Assembly: GCF_014203545.1 (NCBI RefSeq)
Contig: NZ_JACHJG010000005.1
Span: 321,726 to 385,725, forward strand
Direction: 5' to 3'
DNA length: 64,000 nt
Source: Streptomyces netropsis
GTDB taxonomy: Bacteria; Actinomycetota; Actinomycetes; Streptomycetales; Streptomycetaceae
Of this stretch, positions 49,245 through 60,828 are shown in pieces. Each line of letters begins with the position of its first letter. The first letter of the stretch is position 1. The notes beneath the pieces were generated by a model. It worked only from the letters and a program-made list of their open reading frames with translations. It was not told where the DNA came from and did not search any database. A program made the translations under genes and the position numbers.

Positions 49245-50186
49245 GTGACCGCGTCCGTCACCGTCCGCGTACCCGCCAAGGTCAACGTCCAGCTCGCGGT
49301 CGGCGGGCTGCGCCCCGACGGCTTCCACGACCTGGCCAACGTCTTCCTGGCCGTCGGCCTGTACGACGAGGTCACGGTGGCCCCCGCCGACGAACTGCGC
49401 GTCACCTGCACCGGCCCGGACGCCGGTCAGGTGCCGCTCGACCGCACCAACCTCGCCGCCCGCGCCGCCCTCGCCCTGGCCGAGCGGCACGGACGCGACG
49501 GGCGCGGCGGAGGTGTCCACATCCACATCGACAAGGACATCCCGGTGGCCGGCGGCATGGCCGGCGGCAGCGCGGACGGCGCGGGCGCGCTGCTCGCGTG
49601 CGACGCCCTGTGGGGCACCGGCGCCTCCCGCGAGGAACTGCTGGAGATCTGCGCGGAGCTGGGCAGCGACGTGCCCTTCAGCCTCGTCGGCGGGGCCGCG
49701 CTCGGCCGCGGCCGGGGCGAGCTGCTCACCCCGCTCGAGGTCGGCGGCACCTTCCACTGGGTCTTCGCCGTCGCGGACGGCGGACTGTCCACCCCGGCCG
49801 TCTACGCCGAGTGCGACCGGCTGCGCGAGACCTCCGGCACGGGAGCGGGCGTGGCGGACGTCCCCGACCCGGAGGCGTCGGCGGCCCTGCTGGACGCGCT
49901 GCGCACCGGTGACGCGGCCGCTCTGGCCGCCGCCGTGTCGAACGACCTCCAGGCCGCCGCCGTCTCGCTGCGGCCGTCGCTGGCCGCGACGCTGGCCGCC
50001 GGCACCGAGGCGGGCGCCCTGGCCGCGATGGTCTCCGGGTCCGGCCCCACGACGGCCTTCCTGGTGACCGACGAGGCGGAGGCGGCGAAGGTGGCGGACG
50101 CGCTGAGGGCCTCCGGCACCTGCCGGTCGGTCCGCGTGACCTCGGGCCCGGCGGCGGGCGCGACGGTCCTGCGGGGCTCAAATTGA
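49245..50186 (+). CDS. ispE: 4-diphosphocytidyl-2-C-methyl-D-erythritol kinase
   Basis: A 313-residue GHMP kinase of the MEP isoprenoid pathway. Motifs: VPAKVNVQLAVGG at the N terminus, the ATP loop PVAGGMAGGSADGAGA and the C-terminal SGSGPTTAFLV. GTG at 49245 follows GAGGAG by 8 nt. The stop codon at 50184-50186 lies inside repeat copy 6, so the final residues are repeat-encoded. The order rsmA-ispE is conserved in many actinobacteria. Confidence 0.96.
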   Translation: MTASVTVRVPAKVNVQLAVGGLRPDGFHDLANVFLAVGLYDEVTVAPADELRVTCTGPDAGQVPLDRTNLAARAALALAERHGRDGRGGGVHIHIDKDIPVAGGMAGGSADGAGALLACDALWGTGASREELLEICAELGSDVPFSLVGGAALGRGRGELLTPLEVGGTFHWVFAVADGGLSTPAVYAECDRLRETSGTGAGVADVPDPEASAALLDALRTGDAAALAAAVSNDLQAAAVSLRPSLAATLAAGTEAGALAAMVSGSGPTTAFLVTDEAEAAKVADALRASGTCRSVRVTSGPAAGATVLRGSN

Positions 50187-50230
50187 GCCCGTCCGGCGTT
50201 TGAGGACCGGGGGCCGGGGCGGAGCCCCGG
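50178..50230. repeat. Dispersed palindromic repeat, copy 6, with terminator hairpin
   Basis: Contains GAGCCCGTCCGGCGTTTGAGGA (one arm only) and a hairpin CCGGGGC-GGA-GCCCCGG (50214-50230). It overlaps the last codons of ispE. Confidence 0.8.
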
Positions 50231-50295
50231 TACTCAGCCCGACATGAGTACCTGAGCCGTGGCGCGGCAGCGCCTGCGTGCGCAACGGTTCGCAC

Positions 50296-51696
50296 ATGCC
50301 CTCGAACACCCGCGTGCGCGACCTCGCCGCCGCGACACCCACCGCGCGCGACCGCTACATCGACCTGCTCCGCGTCGCCTCCCTCGGCACCGTCCTCCTC
50401 GGCCACTGGCTGATGGCGGCGGTGACCGTCGACGCCGACGGCCGCGCGAAGGTCGGCAACCTGCTCGCGGTGGAGCCGGGGCTGCAACTCCTGACCTGGG
50501 TGCTCCAGATCATGCCGGTGTTCTTCTTCGTCGGCGGCTTCTCCCACGCCCTCTCCTACCGGTCCCTCGCCCGCAGGACCGACGGCCCGGCCTACGCCGC
50601 CTTCCTGCGGGCCCGGCTGCAGCGCCTGCTCCGGCCCACCATGGTCTTCATAGCGGTGTGGGGCACGGGCGCCCTCGCCGTGCAACTCCTCGGCGGCGAC
50701 GGGCCGCTCACCGACGTCGCGGCCCGGCTCGTCGCCCAACCGCTGTGGTTCATCGGCATCTACCTGGCCATGGTCGCGTTCACCCCGCCGCTGCTGCGGC
50801 TCCACGAGCGGTACGGCTGGGGCGCGTTCGCCGCCCTCGTCGCCGCGGCGGCCGGTGTCGACGCGCTGCGCTTCGCCGTCGGCGTCCCGTTCGTGGAATT
50901 CCTGAACTTCGCCTTCGTCTGGCTCGCCGTCCACCAGCTCGGCTTCCTGCGGGCCGACGGGCGCCTGGGCGCCCCCGCCGTCCCGGCCGCACTGGTCATC
51001 GCCGGCCTCGCCTCGGCCGCCGCGCTGGTCGCGTTCGGCCCGTATCCGCTGTCCATGGTCGGCATGCCCGGCGAGAAGATCAGCAACATGTCGCCGCCCA
51101 CCGCCGCCCTGCTCTGCCACGGCCTGTGGCTGGTCGGTGCGGTCGAACTGCTGCGCGGGCCCGGTGCGCGGCTCGTGGCCCGGCCCCGCGTGTGGCGCGG
51201 CGTGATCGCCGCGAACGGTGTCGCGATGACCGCGTTCCTGTGGCACCTCACCGCGATGCTCGGGGTGTACGGGGCGCTGCTCGCCCTCGATGTGCCGCTG
51301 CCCGCCCCGGCGAGCGCCGCCTGGTGGGCGCAGGTCCCGCTCCGGATCGCGGCCGCCGCCGTCGTCACCGCGGTGCTGGTGGCCGTCTTCCGGAAGGTGG
51401 AACAGCCCGCCGCGGCCAGGCCCGCCGGCAGCGCCCGCCGGGTCTCCGGGCCCGTCGCCGCCCTCGGCGTCACCCTCGCCCTCTTCGGTGTCCTCGGCCT
51501 GTCCATGGTCGGCTTCGGCGGTCTCCTGGAAGGCCACACGGCCATGCTCGTCGCCGTGCGCGTCACCGCCCCCGCCGCCGTCGTCATGGCCGCCGTCGGC
51601 TGGCTCCTGGTGGAGGCGGCGGCGCCCCGCCGTCCGCGACCGGGCGGTGGCGCGACGGCCGGTCCCGTGCCGGTGGCCACATCCGGCGAGGGCTGA
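50296..51696 (+). CDS. Acyltransferase family 3 membrane protein
   Basis: A 466-residue polytopic protein of the Acyltransferase_3/OafB type, which O-acylates surface or secreted sugars, peptidoglycan or antibiotics. N-terminal RDRYIDLLRVASLGTVLLGHW includes the Arg and His of the family (R-x-x-D-x-L-R-x-x-A, then H), followed by about ten TM helices, FFFVGGFSHAL and SWYLWHLT-like WHLTAML. Start ATG at 50296; a GTG at 50278 is equally in frame. No signal of an operon. Pro-rich C-terminal tail. Acceptor unknown. Confidence 0.87.
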   Translation: MPSNTRVRDLAAATPTARDRYIDLLRVASLGTVLLGHWLMAAVTVDADGRAKVGNLLAVEPGLQLLTWVLQIMPVFFFVGGFSHALSYRSLARRTDGPAYAAFLRARLQRLLRPTMVFIAVWGTGALAVQLLGGDGPLTDVAARLVAQPLWFIGIYLAMVAFTPPLLRLHERYGWGAFAALVAAAAGVDALRFAVGVPFVEFLNFAFVWLAVHQLGFLRADGRLGAPAVPAALVIAGLASAAALVAFGPYPLSMVGMPGEKISNMSPPTAALLCHGLWLVGAVELLRGPGARLVARPRVWRGVIAANGVAMTAFLWHLTAMLGVYGALLALDVPLPAPASAAWWAQVPLRIAAAAVVTAVLVAVFRKVEQPAAARPAGSARRVSGPVAALGVTLALFGVLGLSMVGFGGLLEGHTAMLVAVRVTAPAAVVMAAVGWLLVEAAAPRRPRPGGGATAGPVPVATSGEG

Positions 51697-51899
51697 GTCC
51701 CCGCCGCCGGGCCGCCCCGGCGGCGTCCGTCCGCCCGCGGCCGGTGGCGCCGCCGGACGCCGGGACGAGGACGACGGCCGCACCCGGACCGCTGGCCCCC
51801 GTGGGAGACGCGTGGTAGGGCTGCCCCCACCCCCAGGACACCCGCTCGTCCCATGGGACTGTGCACGCCTCATCCCTAGCGTGAAGTCAGGCAATCAGC

Positions 51900-51965
51900 G
51901 TGACCAAAGGGGTGGGCGTGAACAGCAGGACGACCGGCGGCGCAACAGCCGGAGCCACCCCGTGA
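51900..51965 (+). other. Short coupled open frame before the permease (22 codons)
   Basis: GTG at 51900 opens a 21-residue frame (VTKGVGVNSRTT and on to AGATP) whose stop overlaps the permease GTG as GTGA. It is either a translation-coupling leader or the relic of the ATPase gene expected at this place. It is preceded by a plausible promoter region. Confidence 0.35.
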
Positions 51966-54508
51966 TCACCAAGCTCGCGCTGCGTTCGCTGCGCCACCGC
52001 ATGGGCGGCTTCACCGCCACGTTCCTCGCGCTCTTCCTCGGTGCCACGATCGTGATGGCCTGCGGCGGCCTCATGGAGACCGGCATCCGCGACAACGCCC
52101 CGCCGCAGCGCCTGGCCGGCGCCGACCTCGTCGTCACCGGGGACCGCACTTACGAGCGCCCCGGGAGCAAGAAGAAGCAGCTCGCCCTCCCCGAACAGGC
52201 CGGGCTCCCCGCCGCGCTGACCGACAAGGTCCGCGCGGTGCCCGGGGTCCGCACGGCCGTCGGGGAACGGACCTTCGACGCCGCCGTACTCGGCGCCGGC
52301 CGCGGCGCCGACCAGGCGGTCGGCCACGGCTGGGACTCCGCCGCCCTCACCCCGTACGCCCTCGACACCGGCGCCCCGCCCCGGCGGACCGGCGAGGTCG
52401 TCCTCGACGCGGGGCTCGCCCGGCGCGCGGGCGCGAACGTCGGCGACACCGTACGGATCGCCGCGCACGGCGGCTCGGCCGCGTACCGCGTGAGCGGCAT
52501 CGCCCGCCCCGCCGCCGGACGCGACGTCCCGCAGCCCACCCTGTTCCTCTCCGCACCCGACGCCCAGCGGCACTCGCCCCGCGCGGACACCGTCGCCGAC
52601 ATCGCCGTCACCACCGAGCCCGGCGCGCACCCCGCCGCCGTCCGCAAGGGCATCGCCACCGCACTCGACGGGCAGCCCGTCTCCCTGCTGACCGGAGACG
52701 ACCGCGGCAGCGTCGAACACCCCGAGGTGATCACGGGCGGCGAGGACCTCGTCGCGCTCTCCGGAGTCTTCGGCGGCCTGGCCATCAGCATCGCGGTGTT
52801 CGTCGTCGCGGGCACCGTCGGCCTCTCCGCCCGGCAGCGACGACGCGAACTCGCCCTGCTGCGCGCCGTCGGCACCACCACCGGACAGCTGCGCCGGATG
52901 CTGCTCGGCGAGACCCTGATGGTCGCCGCCCTCGCCGCGGTGGCCGCCTGGCCCGCCGGGCCGGTCCTCGGCCGGTGGCTGTTCGAACAGCTCGCGGGCG
53001 GCGGCATGGTCGCCGACACCACCGAGTTCCACCAGGGCTGGATCCCGGCCATGCCCGCCTACGGCGGCCTGCTCCTCACCTCCGTCGTCGGCGGCCTCCT
53101 CGGCACCCGGCCCGCCGTACGCGCCCGGCCCGTCGAAGCCCTCGGCGAAGCCGCCGTCCAGGAACGCTGGTGCCACCCCGTCCGCCTCGCCCTCGGGCTG
53201 CTGTTCCTCGCCGGAGCGACGGCGCTGGCCCTCGTCGGCGCCCTCGTCCTGCGCGGCCCCTCGGCCGCGGGCACGGCGGGCCCCACCGTGATGTGCTGCG
53301 CCACCGGCTTCGCCCTGCTGGGACCCTGGTTCACCAAGGTCGTGACCGTCCCGCTGCACTGGCCCGTCCGCCTGCTGGCCGGTCCGGCCGGCCGACTGGC
53401 CGCCCTCAACTGCCGTGCCGCCACGGTCAGGACGGCCGCCGTCGCCACCCCCGTCATGCTCGCGACCGCCATCACCACCGGCATGCTCTACCTCCAGACC
53501 AGCGCGGCCGACGCCACCGAGCAGGCGTTCACCGAGAACCTGCGCGCCGACGCCGTGCTCACCTCCGTCACCGGGGGAGTGGACCCCACGCTCCTGGACA
53601 CCGTGCGCCGACTGCCCGGCGTCGACGGCGCGAGCGCGTCCGTCACCAGCGCCGCCTGGACCGAGCGCCCGCACTACGACGGCGAGGCCAAGCGCGGACT
53701 GCGCATCGAGGGCGTCAGCGCGGACGGCGCCGCGCGCACCCTCGCCGTCAGGACCACCGCCGGCAGCCTGGCCGACCTCAAGGGCAACACCGTCGCCCTC
53801 CCCGAACACGTCGCCCGCCGGACACACCGCGGCCTGGGCGACACCCTGCGACTGCGCCTCGGCGACGGCACCCCCGCCGACGTCCGGGTGGTGGCCCTGT
53901 TCCAAGGGCGCGAAGGCTTCGAATCCGCCCTGACGGACGTCGCCACCCTCGCCCCGCACACCACCCGGGGCCTGCCGGACCGGATCCTGGTGCGCGCCGC
54001 CGCCGGCACCGACCGGCAGCACCTCGTGAGCGAGCTCACCACGCTCACCCGGCGGCACCCCGAACTGAAGGTCACCGACCGGGACGCCCTGACCGCACAG
54101 CACGCCGAGAACACCCGCACCCAGACCTGGGCCAACTACCTCATCATCGGGATGCTCGTCGCCTACACCGCACTCGCGGTCGTCAACACCACGGCCGTCG
54201 CCGTCGGCAACCGCCGCAAGGACTTCGCCCTCCAGCGCCTCACCGGAGCCACCCGCGGCCAGGTGCTGCGCATGATGACGGTGGAAGCCACCTTCGTCAC
54301 CGTCGTCGGCCTGCTGCTCGGGACCGTCGCGGCGGCCACGACGCTCGTCCCGTTCGCCCTGGCCGTGACGGACGGCTGGCTGCCCACCGGGCCGCCGTCG
54401 GTCTACCTCACGACGGCCGGCACGGCCTGGGCCCTGACCCTGGCCGCCACCCTGATCCCCACGTGGGCGGCCCTGCGGGCCCGCCCGGTGGAGGCCGCCG
54501 GAGTCTGA
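51962..54508 (+). CDS. FtsX/MacB-type ABC transporter permease, without adjacent ATPase
   Basis: An 848-residue membrane protein with the ten-helix tandem FtsX layout: first half TM at about 12-30, extracytoplasmic domain, three TM around 255-400; a second half beginning LAALNCRAATVRTAAVATPVML, with its own domain and final three TM helices. Such permeases need a partner ATPase of the LolD/MacB type, normally encoded upstream with overlapping stop-start. Here a short coupled frame stands in its place, so the ATPase must be supplied elsewhere or was lost. GTG start at 51962. Function probably peptide/lipid export or membrane stress response. Confidence 0.86.
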   Translation: MITKLALRSLRHRMGGFTATFLALFLGATIVMACGGLMETGIRDNAPPQRLAGADLVVTGDRTYERPGSKKKQLALPEQAGLPAALTDKVRAVPGVRTAVGERTFDAAVLGAGRGADQAVGHGWDSAALTPYALDTGAPPRRTGEVVLDAGLARRAGANVGDTVRIAAHGGSAAYRVSGIARPAAGRDVPQPTLFLSAPDAQRHSPRADTVADIAVTTEPGAHPAAVRKGIATALDGQPVSLLTGDDRGSVEHPEVITGGEDLVALSGVFGGLAISIAVFVVAGTVGLSARQRRRELALLRAVGTTTGQLRRMLLGETLMVAALAAVAAWPAGPVLGRWLFEQLAGGGMVADTTEFHQGWIPAMPAYGGLLLTSVVGGLLGTRPAVRARPVEALGEAAVQERWCHPVRLALGLLFLAGATALALVGALVLRGPSAAGTAGPTVMCCATGFALLGPWFTKVVTVPLHWPVRLLAGPAGRLAALNCRAATVRTAAVATPVMLATAITTGMLYLQTSAADATEQAFTENLRADAVLTSVTGGVDPTLLDTVRRLPGVDGASASVTSAAWTERPHYDGEAKRGLRIEGVSADGAARTLAVRTTAGSLADLKGNTVALPEHVARRTHRGLGDTLRLRLGDGTPADVRVVALFQGREGFESALTDVATLAPHTTRGLPDRILVRAAAGTDRQHLVSELTTLTRRHPELKVTDRDALTAQHAENTRTQTWANYLIIGMLVAYTALAVVNTTAVAVGNRRKDFALQRLTGATRGQVLRMMTVEATFVTVVGLLLGTVAAATTLVPFALAVTDGWLPTGPPSVYLTTAGTAWALTLAATLIPTWAALRARPVEAAGV

Positions 54509-54567
54509 GTCCGGGGCCGCGGCCGGGCGTGGGATCCTGGAGACAGTCCCCTGGAGCAAGGAGTGGA

Positions 54568-56379
<1,812 letters not shown>

Positions 56380-56633
56380 CGGGCGGGGCGCACGAGACGG
56401 CGCAACAACCGCGCCGTAAGGCGGCAACAGTCTCGTCACGGGCCGGTCTCAGCTGGTGGATACCGCTGGAATCGGCCCGTGTGCCGTCCGTGCCGGGTGA
56501 TACAAAGAACACCCGCTCGCCTGCCGTTGACCTGTGGGATTTCTACTCGATTCGCTCCTTCCCGGTGATTTTCGGACACCGGGATCGCGGGGGAGACCGG
56601 TCGGGTCATGCGCCCACGTAAAGAGGAAAGCTG

Positions 56634-58508
56634 ATGTCACAGCCGCCGCAGCCGCCCAACCAGCCGCCACAGGGCCCGCCGCCCGGCTTCGGGGGCGCCC
56701 CCGGCGGCTTCCCCCCTCAGCCGCCCCAGGGTCAGCCGTCGCAGGGTCAGCCCGCGTACGGCTACCCCCAGTCGCCGCCGCCCCCGCCGGGCGCGCCGCA
56801 GCCGCCGCCCGCACCCCCGGCCGCCCCCCAGGGCCCGCCGCCCCCGCCCCCGGGCGCACCGCAGACACCGCCGCCCCCGCCGGGCGGCTACGGCTACCCC
56901 GGCCCCGCGGGACCGGGCGCGCAGGGCCCGCAGGACTTCCCCACCCAGGCGTTCGGCGCCGCGCAGCCGCCGCAGTTCGGCGCGCCGTCGCAGCCGTACG
57001 CCACGCAGCCGCAGTTCGGCGCCTACCCGCCGCCGGCCCAGTACCCCGGCACCCCGGGCGGCGGCCCCACCGGCGGCGGCTCCAAGAAGCGCATGGCGAT
57101 CATCGTCGCCGCCGTGGTGGCGCTGATCCTCGTCGCCGGTGGCGGCGTCTGGTTCCTCACCAAGGGTGACGGCAAGGACGACGAGGCCAAGAGCGAGACC
57201 GGCAAGAGCCAGGGCGGGACCGGCGAGCAGGGCGGTGGCACGGGCGGCGGCGGCAAGGCCCCGCAGACCATCGACGGCAAGCTGCTCTTCAGCGTCGACC
57301 AGCCCAAGGTCGACGACCTCGTCACCGTCAAGGGCATGTGGGTCACCGACAAGGTCTTCGCCAAGGCCGACGTCTACAAGATCGTCGGCTACGGCCTGTC
57401 CGGCGGCCAGAAGTGGGAGATCCCGCTCGACGGCGAGCTCTGCTGGTCCTCCCAGCACGTCACCGCCGACGGCAAGACCGCGGTCCTCGTCAAGGACGCC
57501 AAGCCCAGCGCCGAGAAGAAGTACGGCGGCCAGTGCACCCAGGTCGTCGCCCTCGACCTGAACAACGGCAAGAAGCTCTGGCAGGAGTCCGCCAAGGTCG
57601 CCGACCAGGACATCCGCTTCGAAGAGGTCACCGTCGGCGGCGGCACCGTCGCCGCGGGCGGCACCAGCGGCGGCGCCGCCTGGTCGCTCGACGGCGGCAA
57701 GTCCCTGTGGAAGCCCAAGGCGGGCGAGGACTGCAAGGACGACGGCTACGGCGGCGGTGGCGACAAGCTCGTCGCGGTGCGCCGCTGCGGCGACTACAAG
57801 CGCCCGCAGATGAAGATCCAGACCCTCAACCCGAAGTCGGGCGCCATCACGTCCGAGTACAAGGTCCCCGAGGGCATCTCCTACGTCCACGTGGTGTCCA
57901 CCTCCCCGCTGGTCATCGGCCTCGACGCGGGCGGTTCCACGGGCAGCGGCGCCTCGGACCTCATGGCGATCGACGACAGCGCCAAGGACGGCAAGATGCG
58001 GTCCAAGATCTCCACGGGCAACGGCAAGTTCCAGATCAAGTGCCCCTCGACCGACGTCGAGGGCTGCACCAAGGTCGCCGTCGGCAAGGACGCCGTCTAC
58101 ATGCCGTCCGAGGAGCACCAGAGCGGCAACACCCAGAACCCGGGCCGGCTGAACGACATCGTCGCCTTCGACCTGGCCACCGGCCAGTCCAAGGGCAAGA
58201 CCGAGGGCATCCCGAACTCCGAGCTGCTGCCGCTGTCGGTGGACAAGGACGGCTACGTCATCGGCTACCAGTCGCCCACCTACCGGGACGGCGGCGCGGT
58301 CGTCCGCATCGACCCGAAGACGTTCAAGAAGGACGTCCTGCTGAAGAATGCGGCCTCCTCGGCCGTGGCCGAGCGCTCGCTCTCGCCCTCCTACCAGCAG
58401 GCGCTCTACGCCCAGGGGCGGCTCTACCTGGGTGACGGGTTCGCCGACAAGCCGAGCAAGTACAGCACCGACAAGGAGTACTTGACGCTCGTCTTCGGCG
58501 GCAGCTGA
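56634..58508 (+). CDS. Membrane-anchored PQQ-like beta-propeller protein
   Basis: A 624-residue protein. Residues 1-140 are Pro/Gln/Gly-rich and disordered (PPQPPNQPPQG-like tracts and APPPPPGAPQ), followed by a TM helix at about 147-170, a short linker, and an extracytoplasmic beta-propeller with several PQQ-type blades (LDLNNGKKLWQE, LNPKSGAITSEY) and a few Cys residues. Proteins of this design occur near signalling operons in streptomycetes, but no function is known. ATG at 56634, RBS AGAGGAAAGC. TTGACC (56527-56532) in the 254-bp leader region is a possible -35. Confidence 0.85.
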   Translation: MSQPPQPPNQPPQGPPPGFGGAPGGFPPQPPQGQPSQGQPAYGYPQSPPPPPGAPQPPPAPPAAPQGPPPPPPGAPQTPPPPPGGYGYPGPAGPGAQGPQDFPTQAFGAAQPPQFGAPSQPYATQPQFGAYPPPAQYPGTPGGGPTGGGSKKRMAIIVAAVVALILVAGGGVWFLTKGDGKDDEAKSETGKSQGGTGEQGGGTGGGGKAPQTIDGKLLFSVDQPKVDDLVTVKGMWVTDKVFAKADVYKIVGYGLSGGQKWEIPLDGELCWSSQHVTADGKTAVLVKDAKPSAEKKYGGQCTQVVALDLNNGKKLWQESAKVADQDIRFEEVTVGGGTVAAGGTSGGAAWSLDGGKSLWKPKAGEDCKDDGYGGGGDKLVAVRRCGDYKRPQMKIQTLNPKSGAITSEYKVPEGISYVHVVSTSPLVIGLDAGGSTGSGASDLMAIDDSAKDGKMRSKISTGNGKFQIKCPSTDVEGCTKVAVGKDAVYMPSEEHQSGNTQNPGRLNDIVAFDLATGQSKGKTEGIPNSELLPLSVDKDGYVIGYQSPTYRDGGAVVRIDPKTFKKDVLLKNAASSAVAERSLSPSYQQALYAQGRLYLGDGFADKPSKYSTDKEYLTLVFGGS

Positions 58509-58571
58509 CCCCACCGGGCGAGCCGAAATTGATCATTTCGGCGAACGCTCACGCCCCATCCCTGCCCATCG

Positions 58572-58614
58572 CGTGTACATGCCTGAACGATCCGTTTCAG
58601 TCGCGAAGTACACG
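58572..58614. promoter_or_regulatory. Spaced inverted repeat before the response-regulator gene
   Basis: CGTGTAC (58572-58578) and GTACACG (58608-58614) are exact 7-bp complements with 29 nt between them. Inside is an imperfect TGAACGATCCGTTTCA palindrome. Located 131 bp before the regulator start, within the 236-bp gap. It could be an operator. Confidence 0.35.
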
Positions 58615-58744
58615 TGATTGGCAGGGATTTCGGCATTCCGGGGGACTTCTCACGGGTAAGGGGCGCGCGACGTCGAACAAGCGTGTAGCTTCCGGGGGCA
58701 AGAGGGAGCCCAGGAGACGTACGCGGGCGACAGGGGGGACGCGC

Positions 58745-59458
58745 ATGGGCGTGCGGCTCATGGTGGTCGACGACCACCGTCTGCTGGCTGAGGCGCTCGC
58801 CTCGGCACTGAAGTTGCGCGGGCACCGGGTGCTCGCCGCGGCCGCGCCGAGCGCGGGCGCGGCCGACCTGGTGGTCAGCCGCGCCCCCGAGGTGTGTCTG
58901 CTGGGCACCGCCACCCCCGCCGAACCGGGTGCCTTCGACCCGGTCGTGCGGATCAAGCGGGACCGCCCCCAGGTCGCCGTCGTCGTCCTCGGCCCCGTGC
59001 CGAGCCCGCTCGGCATCGCCGCCGCCTTCGCCGCCGGAGCCTCCGGCTACGTCCGGCACAACGAACGCATCGAAGGCGTCGAACGCGCCATGATCAAGGC
59101 CCGCGCCGGGGAGGCCGCGGTCGACCCGCAGCTGCTCCAGGGCGCGTTCGCCGAACTGCTCAACCCGGCCGCCCAGCCCGACGACGAGGGCGCCCGACTG
59201 CTCCAGCTGCTGACCCCGCGCGAGGTCGAGGTCCTGGTGCGGGTCGCCGAGGGCGAGGACACCCGGCTGATCGCGGCGGGCATGGGGATAGCGCCCAGCA
59301 CCGCCCGTACGCACGTGCAGCGCGTCCTGATGAAGCTGGGCGTCGGCTCCCGGCTGGAGGCGGCGGCCCTCGCGGCCCGCACGGGCCTGCTGGACCGCGC
59401 CGCGGGCAGCTCGGCGCTCGGCGTTCCTCGGGCGCGGACGCCCGACGTCGGCCGTTAG
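58745..59458 (+). CDS. Atypical LuxR-type response regulator
   Basis: A 237-residue regulator with an N-terminal receiver domain (1-120) and a C-terminal LuxR HTH (about 150-215: LTPREVEVLVRVAEGEDTRLIAAGMGIAPSTARTHVQRVL). The acidic pair Asp-Asp (VVDDH, residues 9-10) is present, but the phosphoacceptor Asp is replaced by Gly54 (CLLGTATP) and the conserved Lys region reads YVRHNE. So ordinary phosphorylation is unlikely and activation may depend on ligand or dimerisation. ATG at 58745 with GGGGGGAC upstream. It lies before the gal operon, and no kinase is adjacent. Confidence 0.9.
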   Translation: MGVRLMVVDDHRLLAEALASALKLRGHRVLAAAAPSAGAADLVVSRAPEVCLLGTATPAEPGAFDPVVRIKRDRPQVAVVVLGPVPSPLGIAAAFAAGASGYVRHNERIEGVERAMIKARAGEAAVDPQLLQGAFAELLNPAAQPDDEGARLLQLLTPREVEVLVRVAEGEDTRLIAAGMGIAPSTARTHVQRVLMKLGVGSRLEAAALAARTGLLDRAAGSSALGVPRARTPDVGR

Positions 59459-59510
59459 CCCGGCCGGCGGTTCGTCGGCTGCGGCTGTCTGCCGCTTGCG
59501 GGCCTCTGTG

Positions 59511-59661
59511 CCGCCTGCGGCGGCGGGCGCCCTGCGGGCGCGTCCTCAAACGCCGGACGGGCTGGTGCGGGCTGAGCTCAGCCCACACCAGCCCGCTGGG
59601 GGCACCTCCCAGCGGTAGCTGGGGGAGTTTGAGGACACCGCCGCGCAGCGGTGGTGCGCCC
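59511..59661. repeat. Dispersed palindromic repeat, copy 7 (interrupted)
   Basis: The 297-bp gap between the response regulator and galT holds this repeat plus a galT leader. Left half: CCGCCTGCGGCGGCGGGCGC, TCCTCAAACGCCGGACGGGC. The right arm should read GTCCGGCGTTTGAGGA but the part before TTTGAGGA is a 32-bp module from CTGGGGGCACC to GGGGGAG (59596-59627), the reverse complement of the module in copy 5. The module GAGGACACCGCCGCGCAGCG ends the copy. Confidence 0.9.
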
Positions 59662-59754
59662 GACCGGGAGGAGGGCTCCTCATTGACCCTCGGCGTTCGG
59701 TCGTGATTCGTTGTGTTCAGTCCTGTTGGTTTGGTGGCCCCCAGGGAGCTGTTC

Positions 59755-60828
59755 GTGAAGAAGACGGCGACCCGGCTCGCGGACGGCCGTGAGCTCCTCT
59801 ACTACGACTCCCGCGACGACGCCGTGCGCGACGCCGTCGACCTCCGGCCGCTCGACCCGGCCGACCACCGCACCACCGACATCCGCCGCGACCCGCTGCT
59901 CGGCGACAGCGTCGCCATCGCCTCCCACCGCCAGACCCGTACGTACCACCCGCCCCCCGACCAGTGCCCCCTGTGCCCCTCCCGCGACGGACGGCTCACC
60001 GAGATCCCCGCCGCCGACTACGACGTCGCCGTCTTCGAGAACCGCTTCCCCGCGCTCACCGGCGACGCCGGCCGCTGCGAGGTCGTCTGCTTCACCGACG
60101 ACCACGACGCCTCCTTCGCCGACCTCGGCGAGGAACGCGCCGCCCTCGTCCTCGACGCCTGGACCGACCGCAGTGCCGAACTCGCCACCCACCCCGGCGT
60201 CGAGCAGGTCTTCTGCTTCGAGAACCGCGGCCGGGAGATCGGCGTCACCCTCGGCCACCCGCACGGCCAGATCTACGCCTATCCCTTCGTCACCCCGCGC
60301 ACCGACCGCATGCTCGCCACGGCCGCCGCCCACCGGGAGACCACCGGGCGCAACGTCTTCGACGACACCCTGGCCGCCGAGCGGGCCGACGGGCGGCGGA
60401 TCGTCCTCGACGGGCCGCACTGGACGGCCTTCGTGCCCTACGCCGCCCACTGGCCGTACGAGGTCCACCTCTACCCCCGGCGCCGGGTGCCCGGCCTGCC
60501 CGACCTCGACGACGCGGCACGCGCCACGTTCCCGGCGGTCTACCTGGAACTCCTGCGGCGCTTCGACCGGATCTTCGACGGACGGGACGGCGCGGAGCGT
60601 GCCACCCACGACGTGCCGCCCACCCCGTACATCTCCGCCTGGCACCAGGCCCCCGTCCACCACACCCACAGGAGTGAATTCGGACTTCACCTCGAGCTTT
60701 TCACCAACCGCCGCACTCCCGGCAAGCTCAAGTTCCTCGCCGGTTCCGAATCCGGCATGAACGTGTTCATCAACGATGTGCCGCCCGAGTCCGCGGCCGA
60801 GCGACTGCGAGAGGTAGCGAGCGAATGA
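59755..60828 (+). CDS. galT: Galactose-1-phosphate uridylyltransferase
   Basis: A 357-residue Leloir pathway enzyme exchanging UMP between UDP-glucose and galactose-1-phosphate. The [11 protein letters not shown] active-site motif (nucleophilic His) and the zinc ligands CPLCP are present. GTG at 59755 with GGGAG 7 nt upstream. galT, galE and galK overlap by 4 nt each (ATGA), giving a single coupled operon. The 80 bp before the start (AT-richer than usual) must contain a gal promoter; I see GTTCGGTCGTGATTCG-like hexamers but cannot fix it. The UDP-glucose comes from GalU at the other end of the window. Confidence 0.96.
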   Translation: MKKTATRLADGRELLYYDSRDDAVRDAVDLRPLDPADHRTTDIRRDPLLGDSVAIASHRQTRTYHPPPDQCPLCPSRDGRLTEIPAADYDVAVFENRFPALTGDAGRCEVVCFTDDHDASFADLGEERAALVLDAWTDRSAELATHPGVEQVFCFENRGREIGVTLGHPHGQIYAYPFVTPRTDRMLATAAAHRETTGRNVFDDTLAAERADGRRIVLDGPHWTAFVPYAAHWPYEVHLYPRRRVPGLPDLDDAARATFPAVYLELLRRFDRIFDGRDGAERATHDVPPTPYISAWHQAPVHHTHRSEFGLHLELFTNRRTPGKLKFLAGSESGMNVFINDVPPESAAERLREVASE

